A DNA stretch of 64,000 nt from CBDHFQ01 sp965262565 (GTDB lineage Bacteria; Bacteroidota; Bacteroidia; J057). The position numbers were made by a program, and so were the translations under genes. Position 1 is the stretch's first letter. Each line of letters opens with the position of its first letter. Shown in pieces: positions 16,533 to 25,027 of the stretch. Below the pieces are notes generated by a model that was given only the letters and a program-made list of their open reading frames with translations, made no database searches and had not been told where the DNA came from. The DNA lies in the NCBI GenBank assembly GCA_965262565.1, contig CBDHFQ010000012.1, positions 124,001 through 188,000 on the forward strand, in the 5' to 3' direction.

Positions 16533-19115
16533 ATGAATCGCGTTCATTTACTTGTTCTCATATGCGTATGTATAGGCTTCATTGCCTGTAATAAGCCATC
16601 TACTTCAGACTTTTCAAGCAATTGGCCCAAGGAGGTTACCCGAAGTTGGATAGGTCCCGAATACTGGACCAATCGACTACAGGACTGGGAACTACAGGAA
16701 GGCAAATTGGTCTGTTTAGTTTCCGCCCCCAATCGAAATGCTTTTTTACTGACACGAGCGCTTTCTCCAGCATTGGAAAAGCTATCCATGGAAGTGAAGA
16801 TGAGCCTGCTTGCGAATGATGTTCCCGATCCCGATAGTGCCTGGGCTGGATTTCGTCTGGGAGCTAAAGGCCAGTTCAACGATTATCGGGATAATGCACT
16901 TTACGGACTGGGGTTAGAGGTAGGATTGACCATGAATGGCTATCTGTTTATCCGTTCCCCAGAATTTGCTACTTCCCAACAAGTACCCCTGGATCAAGGG
17001 CCCGTAATATTTACCATTGACCTAAACCCCAATGAAGAGACAAAAACATATACTATGCAATTAGCGGTGTATGATGAAACAAGGGAAAAACAACTGACTA
17101 ATTTGGAAGCTTCTCAAATTCCTGTAGAGGAGTTTACTGGAGGAATAGCCCTGGTGAGTCATGTGGCGGGAGGGAATCAACAAATAGAGCGTCCCAGTGT
17201 AGCTTTTCAGGATTGGAACTTAAAAGGCCCTAAATTAACCAGCTATCCCGACAGAGCTTTTGGCCCCATTCTCTTTAATCAATATACCTTGAGTAAAGGC
17301 ACCTTAAGAATGACCGCTCAAATGCCGCCAGTGGGAGAGAAGGATGGAGATCAGGTCATTATGGAAGTAATGAAAGAGGGAAAGTGGACCTTGATAAAAA
17401 AAGCGGTGATCGATAAGATGGCAAGGACAGCTACCTTAGAAGTGGAGAACTGGACGGATACAGCTGATGTACCTTATAGATTGTTGTATGATTGGTGGGC
17501 CAATGGGGATGTCTCCCGAACGGCTGTATATGAGGGAACTGTACGAAAAGATCCTGTGGATAAAGAGGAGCTTGTGGTGGCTGGATTTACGGGTAACAAT
17601 GATTTAGGCTTTCCCAACACTGATTTATTTGAGAACGTGAAAAAGCAGGAACCTGATATATTATTCTTTTCCGGGGACCAAATTTATGAGCGCGTAGCAG
17701 GATATGGCATTCAAACGACTCCTTTAGAAAAGGCGACCTTAGACTATTTAAGGAAGTGGTATTTATATGGATGGGCCTATGGAGAATTGATGAAAGATTT
17801 GCCTACTATAGCTATTCCTGATGATCACGATGTATATCACGGAAATATTTGGGGAGAAGGGGGGAAAGCAGCCCAACAAGAAGGGAACAACTTTGATCGG
17901 CAGGATTCAGGGGGATTTAAGATGCCTCCTGAGTGGGTGAATATGGTCATTAAAACGCAAACCGCACATCTTCCCGCACCCTATGATCCTAGTCCGATGA
18001 AGCAAGGAATCAATGTGTTTTACACTGATATGTTATATGGAGGGATCAGTTTTGCCATTTTAGAAGATAGATATTTTAAATCTGCGCCTAAAGCCTTAGT
18101 TCCTAACGGTCAGGTTCGAAATGGTTGGCCACAGAACAGGCGATTCAATGCCAAAACCCAGGCTGATGTTCGTGGGGCGGTATTATTAGGAGACCGGCAA
18201 TTGACATTTTTAGAGGATTGGGCCGATGATTGGTCCGGTGGTGCCTGGATGAAGGTACTTCTATCACAAACAATTTTTGCGAATGTAGCGACCTTGCCTG
18301 AGGATGCGTATGATGATGGGGTAGTGCCGAAATTGAGAATACTAGAACCAGGAGAATATGCAGAGAACGATCGGCCCGTTTCGGATATGGATTCCAATGG
18401 TTGGCCCCAGACGGGACGTAATAAAGCGCTGCGCATATTGCGAAAGGCTTTTGCTTTTCATTTAGCAGGAGACCAACATTTAGGTAGCACGATTCAATAT
18501 GGGGTGGATGCGTATGGAGATGCGCCTTATGCCTTATGTGTTCCTTCCATTTCCAATGTTTTTCCCCGAAGGTGGTATCCACAGGAGCCAGGGGGAAATT
18601 GGCAAGAAGGAATGCCGAGATATGCAGGTGATTTTGAAGATGGTTTTGGCAATAAAATGACCGTATTAGCCATTTCCAATCCCTATTATACTGGACGGGA
18701 GCCTTCGGTTTTGTATGATAGAGCGACGGGATATGGAATTGTTCGTTTCAATCAGGAAAGTAGAAAGATTAGTCTGGCGAATTGGGCGAGAGATACCGAT
18801 CCTATGGTGGAAGGTGCCAAGCCTTATCCTGGTTGGCCCATTGTGATCGATCAGCTGGACAATTATGGGCGGAAGGCGGTGGCGTATTTGCCGACCTTTG
18901 AGGTGACGGGCATGGAGCATGCGGTGATTCAGGTGGAGGATGAGGCCAATGGGGAGATAGTGTATACGATACGTATGCGCGAATCGACATTCCGGCCGAT
19001 GGTCTTTCGACGGGGGAGCTACACGGTACGTGTGGGGGAGCCTGGGACGGAGCGTATGCGCGAGTTGGCGGGGGTGGAGGACGGTAGCGAAGCTACCGTG
19101 CGGGTGGAATTTTAA
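16533..19115 (+). CDS. PhoD-like alkaline phosphatase, lipoprotein
   Basis: The ATG at 16533 (860 residues) begins a lipoprotein signal (VHLLVLICVCIGFIAC with lipobox FIAC); an upstream ATG at 16455 would add 26 residues with no function. Residues about 25-370 are beta-rich and probably non-catalytic. The PhoD-like metallophosphatase domain follows, with FSGDQIYERV (Asp382), the histidine/aspartate cluster PDDHDVYHGNIWGEGG (from Asp430), LGDRQLTFLEDW and HLAGDQHLGSTIQYG. It probably hydrolyses phosphodiesters or phosphomonoesters outside the cytoplasm. The last 280 bp are strikingly GC-rich compared with the rest, and a perfect 8-bp inverted repeat sits at 19081-19099, just before the stop. 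Confidence 0.88.
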   Translation: MNRVHLLVLICVCIGFIACNKPSTSDFSSNWPKEVTRSWIGPEYWTNRLQDWELQEGKLVCLVSAPNRNAFLLTRALSPALEKLSMEVKMSLLANDVPDPDSAWAGFRLGAKGQFNDYRDNALYGLGLEVGLTMNGYLFIRSPEFATSQQVPLDQGPVIFTIDLNPNEETKTYTMQLAVYDETREKQLTNLEASQIPVEEFTGGIALVSHVAGGNQQIERPSVAFQDWNLKGPKLTSYPDRAFGPILFNQYTLSKGTLRMTAQMPPVGEKDGDQVIMEVMKEGKWTLIKKAVIDKMARTATLEVENWTDTADVPYRLLYDWWANGDVSRTAVYEGTVRKDPVDKEELVVAGFTGNNDLGFPNTDLFENVKKQEPDILFFSGDQIYERVAGYGIQTTPLEKATLDYLRKWYLYGWAYGELMKDLPTIAIPDDHDVYHGNIWGEGGKAAQQEGNNFDRQDSGGFKMPPEWVNMVIKTQTAHLPAPYDPSPMKQGINVFYTDMLYGGISFAILEDRYFKSAPKALVPNGQVRNGWPQNRRFNAKTQADVRGAVLLGDRQLTFLEDWADDWSGGAWMKVLLSQTIFANVATLPEDAYDDGVVPKLRILEPGEYAENDRPVSDMDSNGWPQTGRNKALRILRKAFAFHLAGDQHLGSTIQYGVDAYGDAPYALCVPSISNVFPRRWYPQEPGGNWQEGMPRYAGDFEDGFGNKMTVLAISNPYYTGREPSVLYDRATGYGIVRFNQESRKISLANWARDTDPMVEGAKPYPGWPIVIDQLDNYGRKAVAYLPTFEVTGMEHAVIQVEDEANGEIVYTIRMRESTFRPMVFRRGSYTVRVGEPGTERMRELAGVEDGSEATVRVEF
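19081..19099. repeat. Perfect 8-bp inverted repeat with GAA loop inside the PhoD-like gene end
   Basis: ACGGTAGC, GAA, GCTACCGT: a perfect stem with a three-base spacer, 16 bp before the stop codon and within the GC-rich tail of the gene. No T-run follows, so it is not a standard terminator. Confidence 0.7.
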
Positions 19116-19394
19116 GGGGTGGCCCTTTGCTCGCTTGATTTTGTATGTCCACTTACTTTAGCGTCGTATAGGAATAACACATCAAGCAAAAGCTTCATTG
19201 GTACAAAATATCTAGGGTGTTTATTAGTGCGATAGGTGAAGTTTTTATGGAGGGATACGTAGATTTAACAGAAAGTAGCGGAAAAGTTTGCGATTTTTCT
19301 GGGGGCTATCTACTTTTGCATACTAAATTTTTCTGGCTGTATAAGGGAGTTAGGTAATTACAGTTAGGAGAACTTAACATATCGGACGATATAT
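19116..19394. other. Intergenic region upstream of tRNA-Leu
   Basis: About 280 bp with no credible ORF between the PhoD-like gene and the tRNA. I see no clear terminator for the upstream gene and only weak promoter-like AT-rich stretches. The 210 bp after the tRNA also hold nothing I can name. Confidence 0.5.
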
Positions 19395-19476
19395 GCCCAG
19401 GTGGCGGAATTGGTAGACGCGTTGGTCTCAAACACCAATGGGGAAACCCGTGCCGGTTCGACTCCGGCCCTGGGTA
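19395..19476 (+). tRNA. tRNA-Leu, anticodon CAA
   Basis: An 82-nt tRNA. The acceptor stem GCCCAGG pairs with CCTGGGT (one G-U), with A as discriminator. The D-arm is TGGCGGAATTGGTAGACGC. The anticodon stem TTGGT/ACCAA encloses loop CTCAAAC, giving anticodon CAA (reads UUG). A long variable arm (TGGGGAAACCCG) marks it as class II, and the T-arm is GCCGG-TTCGACT-CCGGC. CCA is not encoded. I saw no duplicated 3' end nearby that would indicate an integrated element. Confidence 0.96.
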
Positions 19477-19687
19477 CTTTGGCTTACTTATCAGCCTCTT
19501 TTGAGAAATGAATGATATATGATTTAAGATCTTCTAATAACTCAAGGTAAGGGTATAAAACTAATAAGGTACAACTCTTAATCTTCTGAAGTCTTAAAAG
19601 TAATCCATTCACATCCAGAGTATGTATGAGAAAATTTCGTCCTTGGGATGGGTATGGGTAGGTTTGTTATTCCTTTAACTTAGGCCT

Positions 19688-20299
19688 CTAAGGTTCCCCC
19701 ACAGACACATACAGCGACCACGCATATCTCACCGACAAATACCTGATCACCATCACTACCCCCATAGAGATGAGCATGTTGAATTGTGGCCAATGAGAAA
19801 CATGTTCCAGAGAGATAAATACCACACCGCCCACAAAACAAGCAGTAGCATAAATTTCCTTCCTAAAAATGAGAGGAACCACGTTGGTCAACACATCCCT
19901 CAACACGCCGCCAAATACTGCAGAAACTACCCCCATCGTTAACGCAATCGGTAGAGACAGCCCAATGGAAAGGGTTTTTTGAAGTCCCAATATGGTAAAC
20001 AAGCCTATTCCAATCGTATCAAAAAGAAATAAGCTTTTGGTCAATCGAAGAATCTGTCGATGAAACAAATAGGTAACGATTAATCCAGCTAAAATCGCCC
20101 AAAGATAATTGACATCCAGCATCCAGCCTACTGGGGTCGATCCGATAAGGAGATCTCTTAAGGTGCCTCCTCCTACCGCTGTGACTAATCCTATGATGAG
20201 GGAACCCGCAAAGTCAAATTTATTATCAAGGGCGATGAGGACTCCACTAATGGCAAAAACAAAGGTGCCTATTAAATCTAAGATATAAATCCAATTCAT
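19688..20299 (-). CDS. UPF0126 (TRIC-like) cation channel family membrane protein
   Basis: A 203-residue inner-membrane protein made of two related three-helix halves, the hallmark of the UPF0126/YicG family, prokaryotic relatives of TRIC channels. Each half has the glycine-rich pore motif: GLVTAVGGGTLRDLLIGSTP near residue 40 and MGVVSAVFGGVLRDVLTNVVP near residue 125. Seven hydrophobic segments fit the known fold. Family members act as trimeric monovalent cation channels; some have been linked to amino-acid uptake, so the physiological role is open. It lies in the same direction as the DUF2335 gene but 207 bp away. Confidence 0.88.
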   Translation of the reverse strand: MNWIYILDLIGTFVFAISGVLIALDNKFDFAGSLIIGLVTAVGGGTLRDLLIGSTPVGWMLDVNYLWAILAGLIVTYLFHRQILRLTKSLFLFDTIGIGLFTILGLQKTLSIGLSLPIALTMGVVSAVFGGVLRDVLTNVVPLIFRKEIYATACFVGGVVFISLEHVSHWPQFNMLISMGVVMVIRYLSVRYAWSLYVSVGEP

Positions 20300-20352
20300 A
20301 GCTCATATGGTATTTCTCCACAGATAATGGAAGATACAGGGATTTTGTTTAA

Positions 20353-20382
20353 TGGGAAGTTAGTGAAGGCGTCGACTTCCCA
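20353..20382. repeat. 8-bp inverted repeat between two minus-strand genes
   Basis: TGGGAAGT (20353-20360) and ACTTCCCA (20375-20382) pair perfectly; TTAGTG and CACTAA give an alternative, mutually exclusive pairing. It lies about 125 bp after the DUF2335 stop and 54 bp before the UPF0126 start, so it may be a terminator for the former or part of the leader of the latter. The T-tract on the minus strand is weak. Confidence 0.4.
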
Positions 20383-20506
20383 CTAATTCGAACATAATTA
20401 GGCAGCAATGTCTTGAAAATCTACCCTTTCCTTCCAGTACTAAATAAACAGATCCGGAGAAAAATATTCCAGGTCGGTTCGGTAGCGGTACATGTGCAGC
20501 CTTCCA

Positions 20507-21067
20507 TCACTTCTTCTTCTCTTCCTTTCTGGTCCCGGTAATAAATGGATAAATTAATACGCCTAATGCGCCTATCACTAATACAATAGGAACAATCGTA
20601 TTGCCATAAAACCCCATAATGGCCGCAACAATAACTACCAGCAAAGCTATAGAATATCCCATCCACTGACCGCGATCCATACGTCTCGCGGCTCTATCCT
20701 GACGCCTGGAAGCGTGTAATTCCAACTTGCGTCTGTGAGCTATCTGAGTTTCAGCCAATTTAATCAACTTTTCACCCGCTCCGGGCACAATCTTCTCATA
20801 CATCTCCAACATCTCAGGCGAAGGTACAGGCCCCTCAACACTTCGCATCCCCATCGTCAACCGATCGATCATATGGATTTCAGTGGGACCAAGCTGAACT
20901 TCTCCCTTAGCCTCAGTCTCAGGCACCACTCCTGCAGAATCATCCGCAATTCCCGACGATCCACTTTGAGCTAATCCCTTATTCGCTTCATCACGACCAT
21001 GTGAAAAGGAAGTCCTTTCCCCCTTCTCTTCATGTTCCTTATCTCTCGATGTCCGCTTTCCCTTCAT
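20507..21067 (-). CDS. DUF2335 family membrane protein
   Basis: A 186-residue protein. The first 65 residues are highly charged and probably disordered. The DUF2335 core follows: VEGPVPSPEMLEMYEKIVPG, then a helix with KLIKLAETQIAHRRKLELHA, RRMDRGQWMGYSIALL and two membrane helices (about 138-178), ending in a basic tail TGTRKEEKKK. Family members are widespread in bacteria and often sit in accessory regions; no function is established. The 'gP.P.pe.l..ye.i.PG' phrase is the diagnostic part. The nearest same-strand gene upstream is 412 bp away, so it is likely transcribed alone. Confidence 0.8.
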   Translation of the reverse strand: MKGKRTSRDKEHEEKGERTSFSHGRDEANKGLAQSGSSGIADDSAGVVPETEAKGEVQLGPTEIHMIDRLTMGMRSVEGPVPSPEMLEMYEKIVPGAGEKLIKLAETQIAHRRKLELHASRRQDRAARRMDRGQWMGYSIALLVVIVAAIMGFYGNTIVPIVLVIGALGVLIYPFITGTRKEEKKK

Positions 21068-21479
21068 GAGATTCTTTCAAAATGTAAAAAAGACATTGGA
21101 ACCACAGCAAACACATACAAACTATGGGCGTGGATGAGCACACGACTCACCCCAACGATGCATCAACGCTCTTTTCCTGACTAAACGAGCCATGGAGCAC
21201 ATAGCCAACATCTTTTTTTACTGATCCTTCTCCCGGAACATATTATTCCTATCAACCAGGGATATCCAACATCCAGGGAGCAATCAGCCTTCAGTCCGTT
21301 CCGAAATATCACTATTTTTAGCCAGAAGGCAAAAGAAAAATTAGCAAAAAAACTAAAAATTTTAGCTTTTTGCTAATTCAATATTGAGCTTATTTCAGCA
21401 TCTACCCCCTCAGCATATCCTGCACTGCATCAACCTCCAGTACATCCCAACAGCTACAAAGTGCCAGAGGAACAGGAAA
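21068..21479. other. 412-bp intergenic region with a long AT-rich hairpin
   Basis: No credible ORF on either strand. The clear feature is the hairpin at 21339-21378. The rest includes the likely promoter region of the DUF2335 gene, but no convincing TTTG/TAnnTTTG pair was found. Confidence 0.5.
21339..21378 (-). terminator. Long AT-rich hairpin, probable terminator of the kinase-like gene
   Basis: AATTAGCAAAAA plus CTAAAA on the left pairs with TTTTAG plus TTTTTGCTAATT on the right, an 18-bp stem interrupted by an AA/G bulge. It lies about 100 bp downstream of the stop of the minus-strand P-loop kinase gene and is followed on that strand by TTCTTTTGCC. Confidence 0.55.
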
Positions 21480-22022
21480 TTAATCGATTGGATTGTGTTG
21501 CTTTAATTCCTTGGATGAATCCAACTGAGACAAAAACGAAGCAGTTTCTCTTGGATTTCTAAACACCAACACTCGGGCATTGGAACCGTACTTCTTCAAT
21601 CGCTCATAAATTCCAGGCACCTTCTTCTCCTCAAAATGATATACATATGTGATAAACTCCCAGCTCCAACGTTCTGGGCAGTTGGCTCCCATATCTTCTC
21701 TGACTTTCCCATAATTGAGGAGGATTCTTTTGATCACTCTAAATAAACAGAGCCAACGATCATAGTGCAAAAAGATGATGGTGTCCGCTTTCTTCATTCT
21801 AATTTCCATCGTACCCCCATAATTTCCATCGATAATCCAGGAAGGTCGATCGGATAATTGCTCCACCATCCGAACCCATTCCGCTTTTTCCGTTTCTATC
21901 CATTCAGGCTTCCAATAATGACGATCCAAATGAATTAGCTCAATAGATAATTTCTGATGTAGTTGTTTGGCTAAGGTAGATTTTCCCGCCCCACAACAAC
22001 CGATGATCATAATCTTTTTCAT
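21480..22022 (-). CDS. P-loop kinase-like protein (FlaR/topology modulation, adenylate kinase-related)
   Basis: A 180-residue P-loop NTPase. Walker A is IIGCCGAGKSTLAKQL at residues 5-20. LIHLDRHYWKPEWIETEKAEW at about 35-55 is the signature of the FlaR-like adenylate-kinase-related family, followed by WIIDGNYGGTMEIRMKKADTIIFLHYDRW with the Walker B-like hydrophobic strand, RVIKRILL...R and a final VLVFRNPRETASFL. These proteins are probably small-molecule kinases; the old name 'DNA topology modulation protein' is not backed by biochemistry. The full domain is present and the length is usual. The gene is followed by a long hairpin terminator. Confidence 0.82.
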   Translation of the reverse strand: MKKIMIIGCCGAGKSTLAKQLHQKLSIELIHLDRHYWKPEWIETEKAEWVRMVEQLSDRPSWIIDGNYGGTMEIRMKKADTIIFLHYDRWLCLFRVIKRILLNYGKVREDMGANCPERWSWEFITYVYHFEEKKVPGIYERLKKYGSNARVLVFRNPRETASFLSQLDSSKELKQHNPID

Positions 22023-22230
22023 AGGAAGTACTAAAGGGTTAGCTTGAGTGATCGAAGCATTGAGGTAATGAGAGGAGAAAGATAAGAAGATGTTGGGTTT
22101 GTGCCAATGAACCGTAGTTGTCTCTGGAAGAAAAATATTCTAGCCCATTCCATAGTTCATTATCTCGTATAAAATGTTAACTTGTTTATTATGCGTTTTT
22201 CACAGTAAGTTTTGAGCTAATTCGCCATAC

Positions 22231-23853
22231 ATGTTAATACACCAACAATTTGATGGGGCCGATCCCAGTTACTTTGTAGAGTCTGTTCCTTGCACTTTTT
22301 CGGAAGTCTTGGGAATGGAAATGCAGATAAATGTGCGCACAGAAGAGGAACAGAATAGATTTATACAGCAGCAAATAGATCAATATCCATCTCTACAACA
22401 TACCTTTGATGCTGTAACTCAAAAAAATGGGCAATGGGAGTGTAGTTTAGAATTGACAATTAAGCAAAAAAATGATAATGAATACGATTTCCTTTCTGTA
22501 GAAGGAGAGCCTTGTTTCAAATTGAAAATTCATCAGGTGGATAGTTCCAGAGTTCCCGCTCTCTTACTATTGGATAGCGAAGGGGATGTGGATTGGTTGA
22601 TATTGGTGGAAAGAACAGAAGATCCAGGATCATTTGTATTCGAAATTCCTTTTGATAAAGAAATGGTGATGGTGAATGGAGATTCCTTCCTCATTATGAT
22701 TGCTTATTGGCCTATAGAAGATACGGAAATCATGGAAACAAGGGGGGTCGTTGATTTAATTCCCACAAAAGCTTACCAGTTATTTCACATAGATTTTTTC
22801 CCGGAGACAGGCATAACAGATATCCGCCCTTTTCCCGATCCAAAGAGAGAAGCGGAGGCATACAAGAATTATTGGATTGCTTTGCAGGCTTCCATGGAAG
22901 ATCCGGTATTAATGATGTTTCATGGATTTGGTGGGAAAATTGAAAAGTCTTTGAAAAATTTGATTAAAGACACATCTACGATGACGGCTCTATCTGAAAA
23001 GTATGGGAGGAGAATGATAGGGTTCGACCATCCTTCTATAACAGATAGCCCGGCTAAGAATGCTGATCATTTTTTTGAATTCTTTAAGCCTGGGGTATTT
23101 CCAGAAGGAATTCCTTCTTTCGCCATGGATATGTTGACCAGAAGTAGGGGGAGCATTGTGGCCAGAGAAATTATTGAGGCGCCTCATCCCGATTTTGCTG
23201 TTCCTTTCAAGGTAGCAAAGTTGGTGATGTTAGCGGGTCCCAACCAGGCGACCCCTTCTGCCGTGCGGACGAACCTCATACGAACAGGCCTTATATGGTT
23301 AAATATTAGTAAGCAAAGACAAGAGATAGCCAGTTCTCCATCCAACATTGAATGGGAAGATGATACTGAGTTAGATGAGGAGTTAATTACAGAAATGATT
23401 CGAATGAGTTCAGTGGCGTCCGTTCGTGGGATCATGGCCTCGGAAGATGATCGGGAAGCGGTAGGCTTCTGCCCGGGCCTGAGGGCTTTAGCTCCTACAT
23501 CGGACTATATTAAAGGATTAAATCTGGAAAGAGGAGTAGTACCGGAAGGTACTGAATATTATGCGATTAATGTTCAGTTTGATCCAATGAGTTTAGAAGG
23601 GCTGTCGGAAAAACGAAAGTGGAAATTGGCGAGAAGGATCAGGAGAAGTTTTGGAGAAATTTTAACAGATGGTGTTGTCCCCACTTTTGGTGGACATGGA
23701 GTGGATGAATCTCATGAATTAGTCAAAACCCAACAAGCGTTCCGCGATTTATTTAAGGAAATCCATATGATAGGCCCCGGAGCCACCCATCATGAATCCT
23801 TATTTTTGAATGAAGATCTCAAAAGGAAATTGGTGCGCTTTTTAACTCAATAG
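22231..23853 (+). CDS. DUF7379-type alpha/beta hydrolase with N-terminal extension
   Basis: A 540-residue protein with no signal peptide, thus cytoplasmic. Residues about 1-215 form an unrecognised N-terminal region. The alpha/beta hydrolase part starts near 225: MMFHGFGGKIEKSL (oxyanion loop), MIGFDHPSITDSPAKNADHFFEFF, then the nucleophile elbow DMLTRSRGSIVARE, LAGPNQATPSAV, GFCPGLRALAPTSDYIKGLN, the acid region ILTDGVVPTFGG and the final His in ATHHESLFL. This series matches the DUF7379 hydrolase family. The usual elbow is H-S-R-G-G; here it is R-S-R-G-S, with the Ser kept. Related domains occur in bacterial conflict-type proteins. The substrate (lipid or peptide ester) is unknown. Confidence 0.75.
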   Translation: MLIHQQFDGADPSYFVESVPCTFSEVLGMEMQINVRTEEEQNRFIQQQIDQYPSLQHTFDAVTQKNGQWECSLELTIKQKNDNEYDFLSVEGEPCFKLKIHQVDSSRVPALLLLDSEGDVDWLILVERTEDPGSFVFEIPFDKEMVMVNGDSFLIMIAYWPIEDTEIMETRGVVDLIPTKAYQLFHIDFFPETGITDIRPFPDPKREAEAYKNYWIALQASMEDPVLMMFHGFGGKIEKSLKNLIKDTSTMTALSEKYGRRMIGFDHPSITDSPAKNADHFFEFFKPGVFPEGIPSFAMDMLTRSRGSIVAREIIEAPHPDFAVPFKVAKLVMLAGPNQATPSAVRTNLIRTGLIWLNISKQRQEIASSPSNIEWEDDTELDEELITEMIRMSSVASVRGIMASEDDREAVGFCPGLRALAPTSDYIKGLNLERGVVPEGTEYYAINVQFDPMSLEGLSEKRKWKLARRIRRSFGEILTDGVVPTFGGHGVDESHELVKTQQAFRDLFKEIHMIGPGATHHESLFLNEDLKRKLVRFLTQ

Positions 23854-23917
23854 GGCGATTTCTTCCTATAAGTAAAAGCAGGTTGAATTGAGTCTGTCAA
23901 ATAGTTAGGGCATTACA

Positions 23918-24667
23918 TCATTCTTCTTCGGGTTCAATTTCCATAAAGCCTTCGCGTTCTTCAGCGTCAAAAGTGGAGCGAGAGGTAAATGATCCTTCTT
24001 TTGAAAACCATCCCTTGCGAATTCCCGATAATTTAAATAAAGGAGTAAATTCCTCATTGGCCTCAAATAAAAAACCGCTAAACTGAGACTTATTTAGCTC
24101 GAATTTTCCGTCCAGATCTACCAAGTCAAAGGAATCCCATCCTGCATCTCCTTTAGCCTTCAATTCCAGTTTTCCATTGCTATCCTGAGAAACGATGACA
24201 GTCCCTTTTTTCGCTGTTACTATTTGAGTGACCACTACCCATGACTTTTTCCACGTACTTTCTTCTTTGGAATTAAATCTGGCCTCAATTTCTCTGGCGA
24301 GAGCTATCTGATTATCTATGCTGTGGGTGAGTGTTTCTTTGGCCTGGAATAGGATGGCATTATCCGAAGTGAATTCTATGACATATCCTGCGCTGGCGTC
24401 CAACCAGGTAGAAGCTTTTGGGGATACTTCTCCAGATGCTTTTTGAAGGACGTTAATCCCTTTTTCTGACTGAAAAGATAAATCTCCCATTTTATTGTCA
24501 GTGATGGTCTCGAAATCAATCCCTTCATGTGATAAATGTCCCAGTCGTGTGAAGGTATATTTATCTAACACACCTATGTCCCCTAGTTCAATGGGGGCTC
24601 CTGGTTCCCAATTACCAAAAAAATTATACTTCTTTCTGAGGGTTTTAGAATAAAAATTTGCAGACAT
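23918..24667 (-). CDS. Conserved-looking protein of unknown function
   Basis: A 249-residue protein from the ATG at 24667; an upstream ATG at 24721 would add 18 hydrophobic residues that could be a spurious extension. No signal peptide on the chosen start. It is a soluble, beta-rich protein: ELGDIGVLDKYTFTRLGHLS near the start, MGDLSFQSEKGINVLQKASGE, AGYVIEFTSDNAILFQAKE in the middle, WVVVTQIVTAKKGTVIVSQDS and FTPLFKLSGIRKGWF near the end, then an acidic tail (EIEPEEE). The regular structure suggests one compact domain, but I do not recognise the family. It converges with the DUF7379 hydrolase, 64 bp away. Confidence 0.65.
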   Translation of the reverse strand: MSANFYSKTLRKKYNFFGNWEPGAPIELGDIGVLDKYTFTRLGHLSHEGIDFETITDNKMGDLSFQSEKGINVLQKASGEVSPKASTWLDASAGYVIEFTSDNAILFQAKETLTHSIDNQIALAREIEARFNSKEESTWKKSWVVVTQIVTAKKGTVIVSQDSNGKLELKAKGDAGWDSFDLVDLDGKFELNKSQFSGFLFEANEEFTPLFKLSGIRKGWFSKEGSFTSRSTFDAEEREGFMEIEPEEE

Positions 24668-25027
24668 AGTAGTGAGATTGATGAGGGATAGTTGGTTGAG
24701 TGAAAAAAAATCAGATACCATCGAAATAAATCCAAAATATTCAATTTTGCCAATTGAGATAACGAATAAATGGAATAAAAGTCCTTCTTTATCGTAAAAT
24801 ATCGCCTATGAACAGTTGATGTATTGATGTGGGACCAAGAGCTTCTCATCGTTTATCTTATTAGGAGGCATACAAAAGATCATCCCATGTAAGCTCGAAA
24901 TGCATAAATTACGTAGTTGAGCTTAATTATTCAGGTATAAATATTATCAGTTAATACATTAATCTATTATGGATAATATTATTTATTATAATTTAGTGAT
25001 GAAATTAATATAGATTCTTGAAGTAAA
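24668..25027. other. AT-rich divergent intergenic region
   Basis: About 360 bp between the unknown minus-strand gene and the divergent di-haem peroxidase. It becomes very AT-rich toward 24960-25020, consistent with promoters. No confident box pair, hairpin or RNA was found. Confidence 0.45.

Noticed and set aside
19395..19476. tRNA-Leu as an integration site for a mobile element
   Set aside because: No copy of the tRNA 3' end, no integrase and no transposase were seen on either side in this window.
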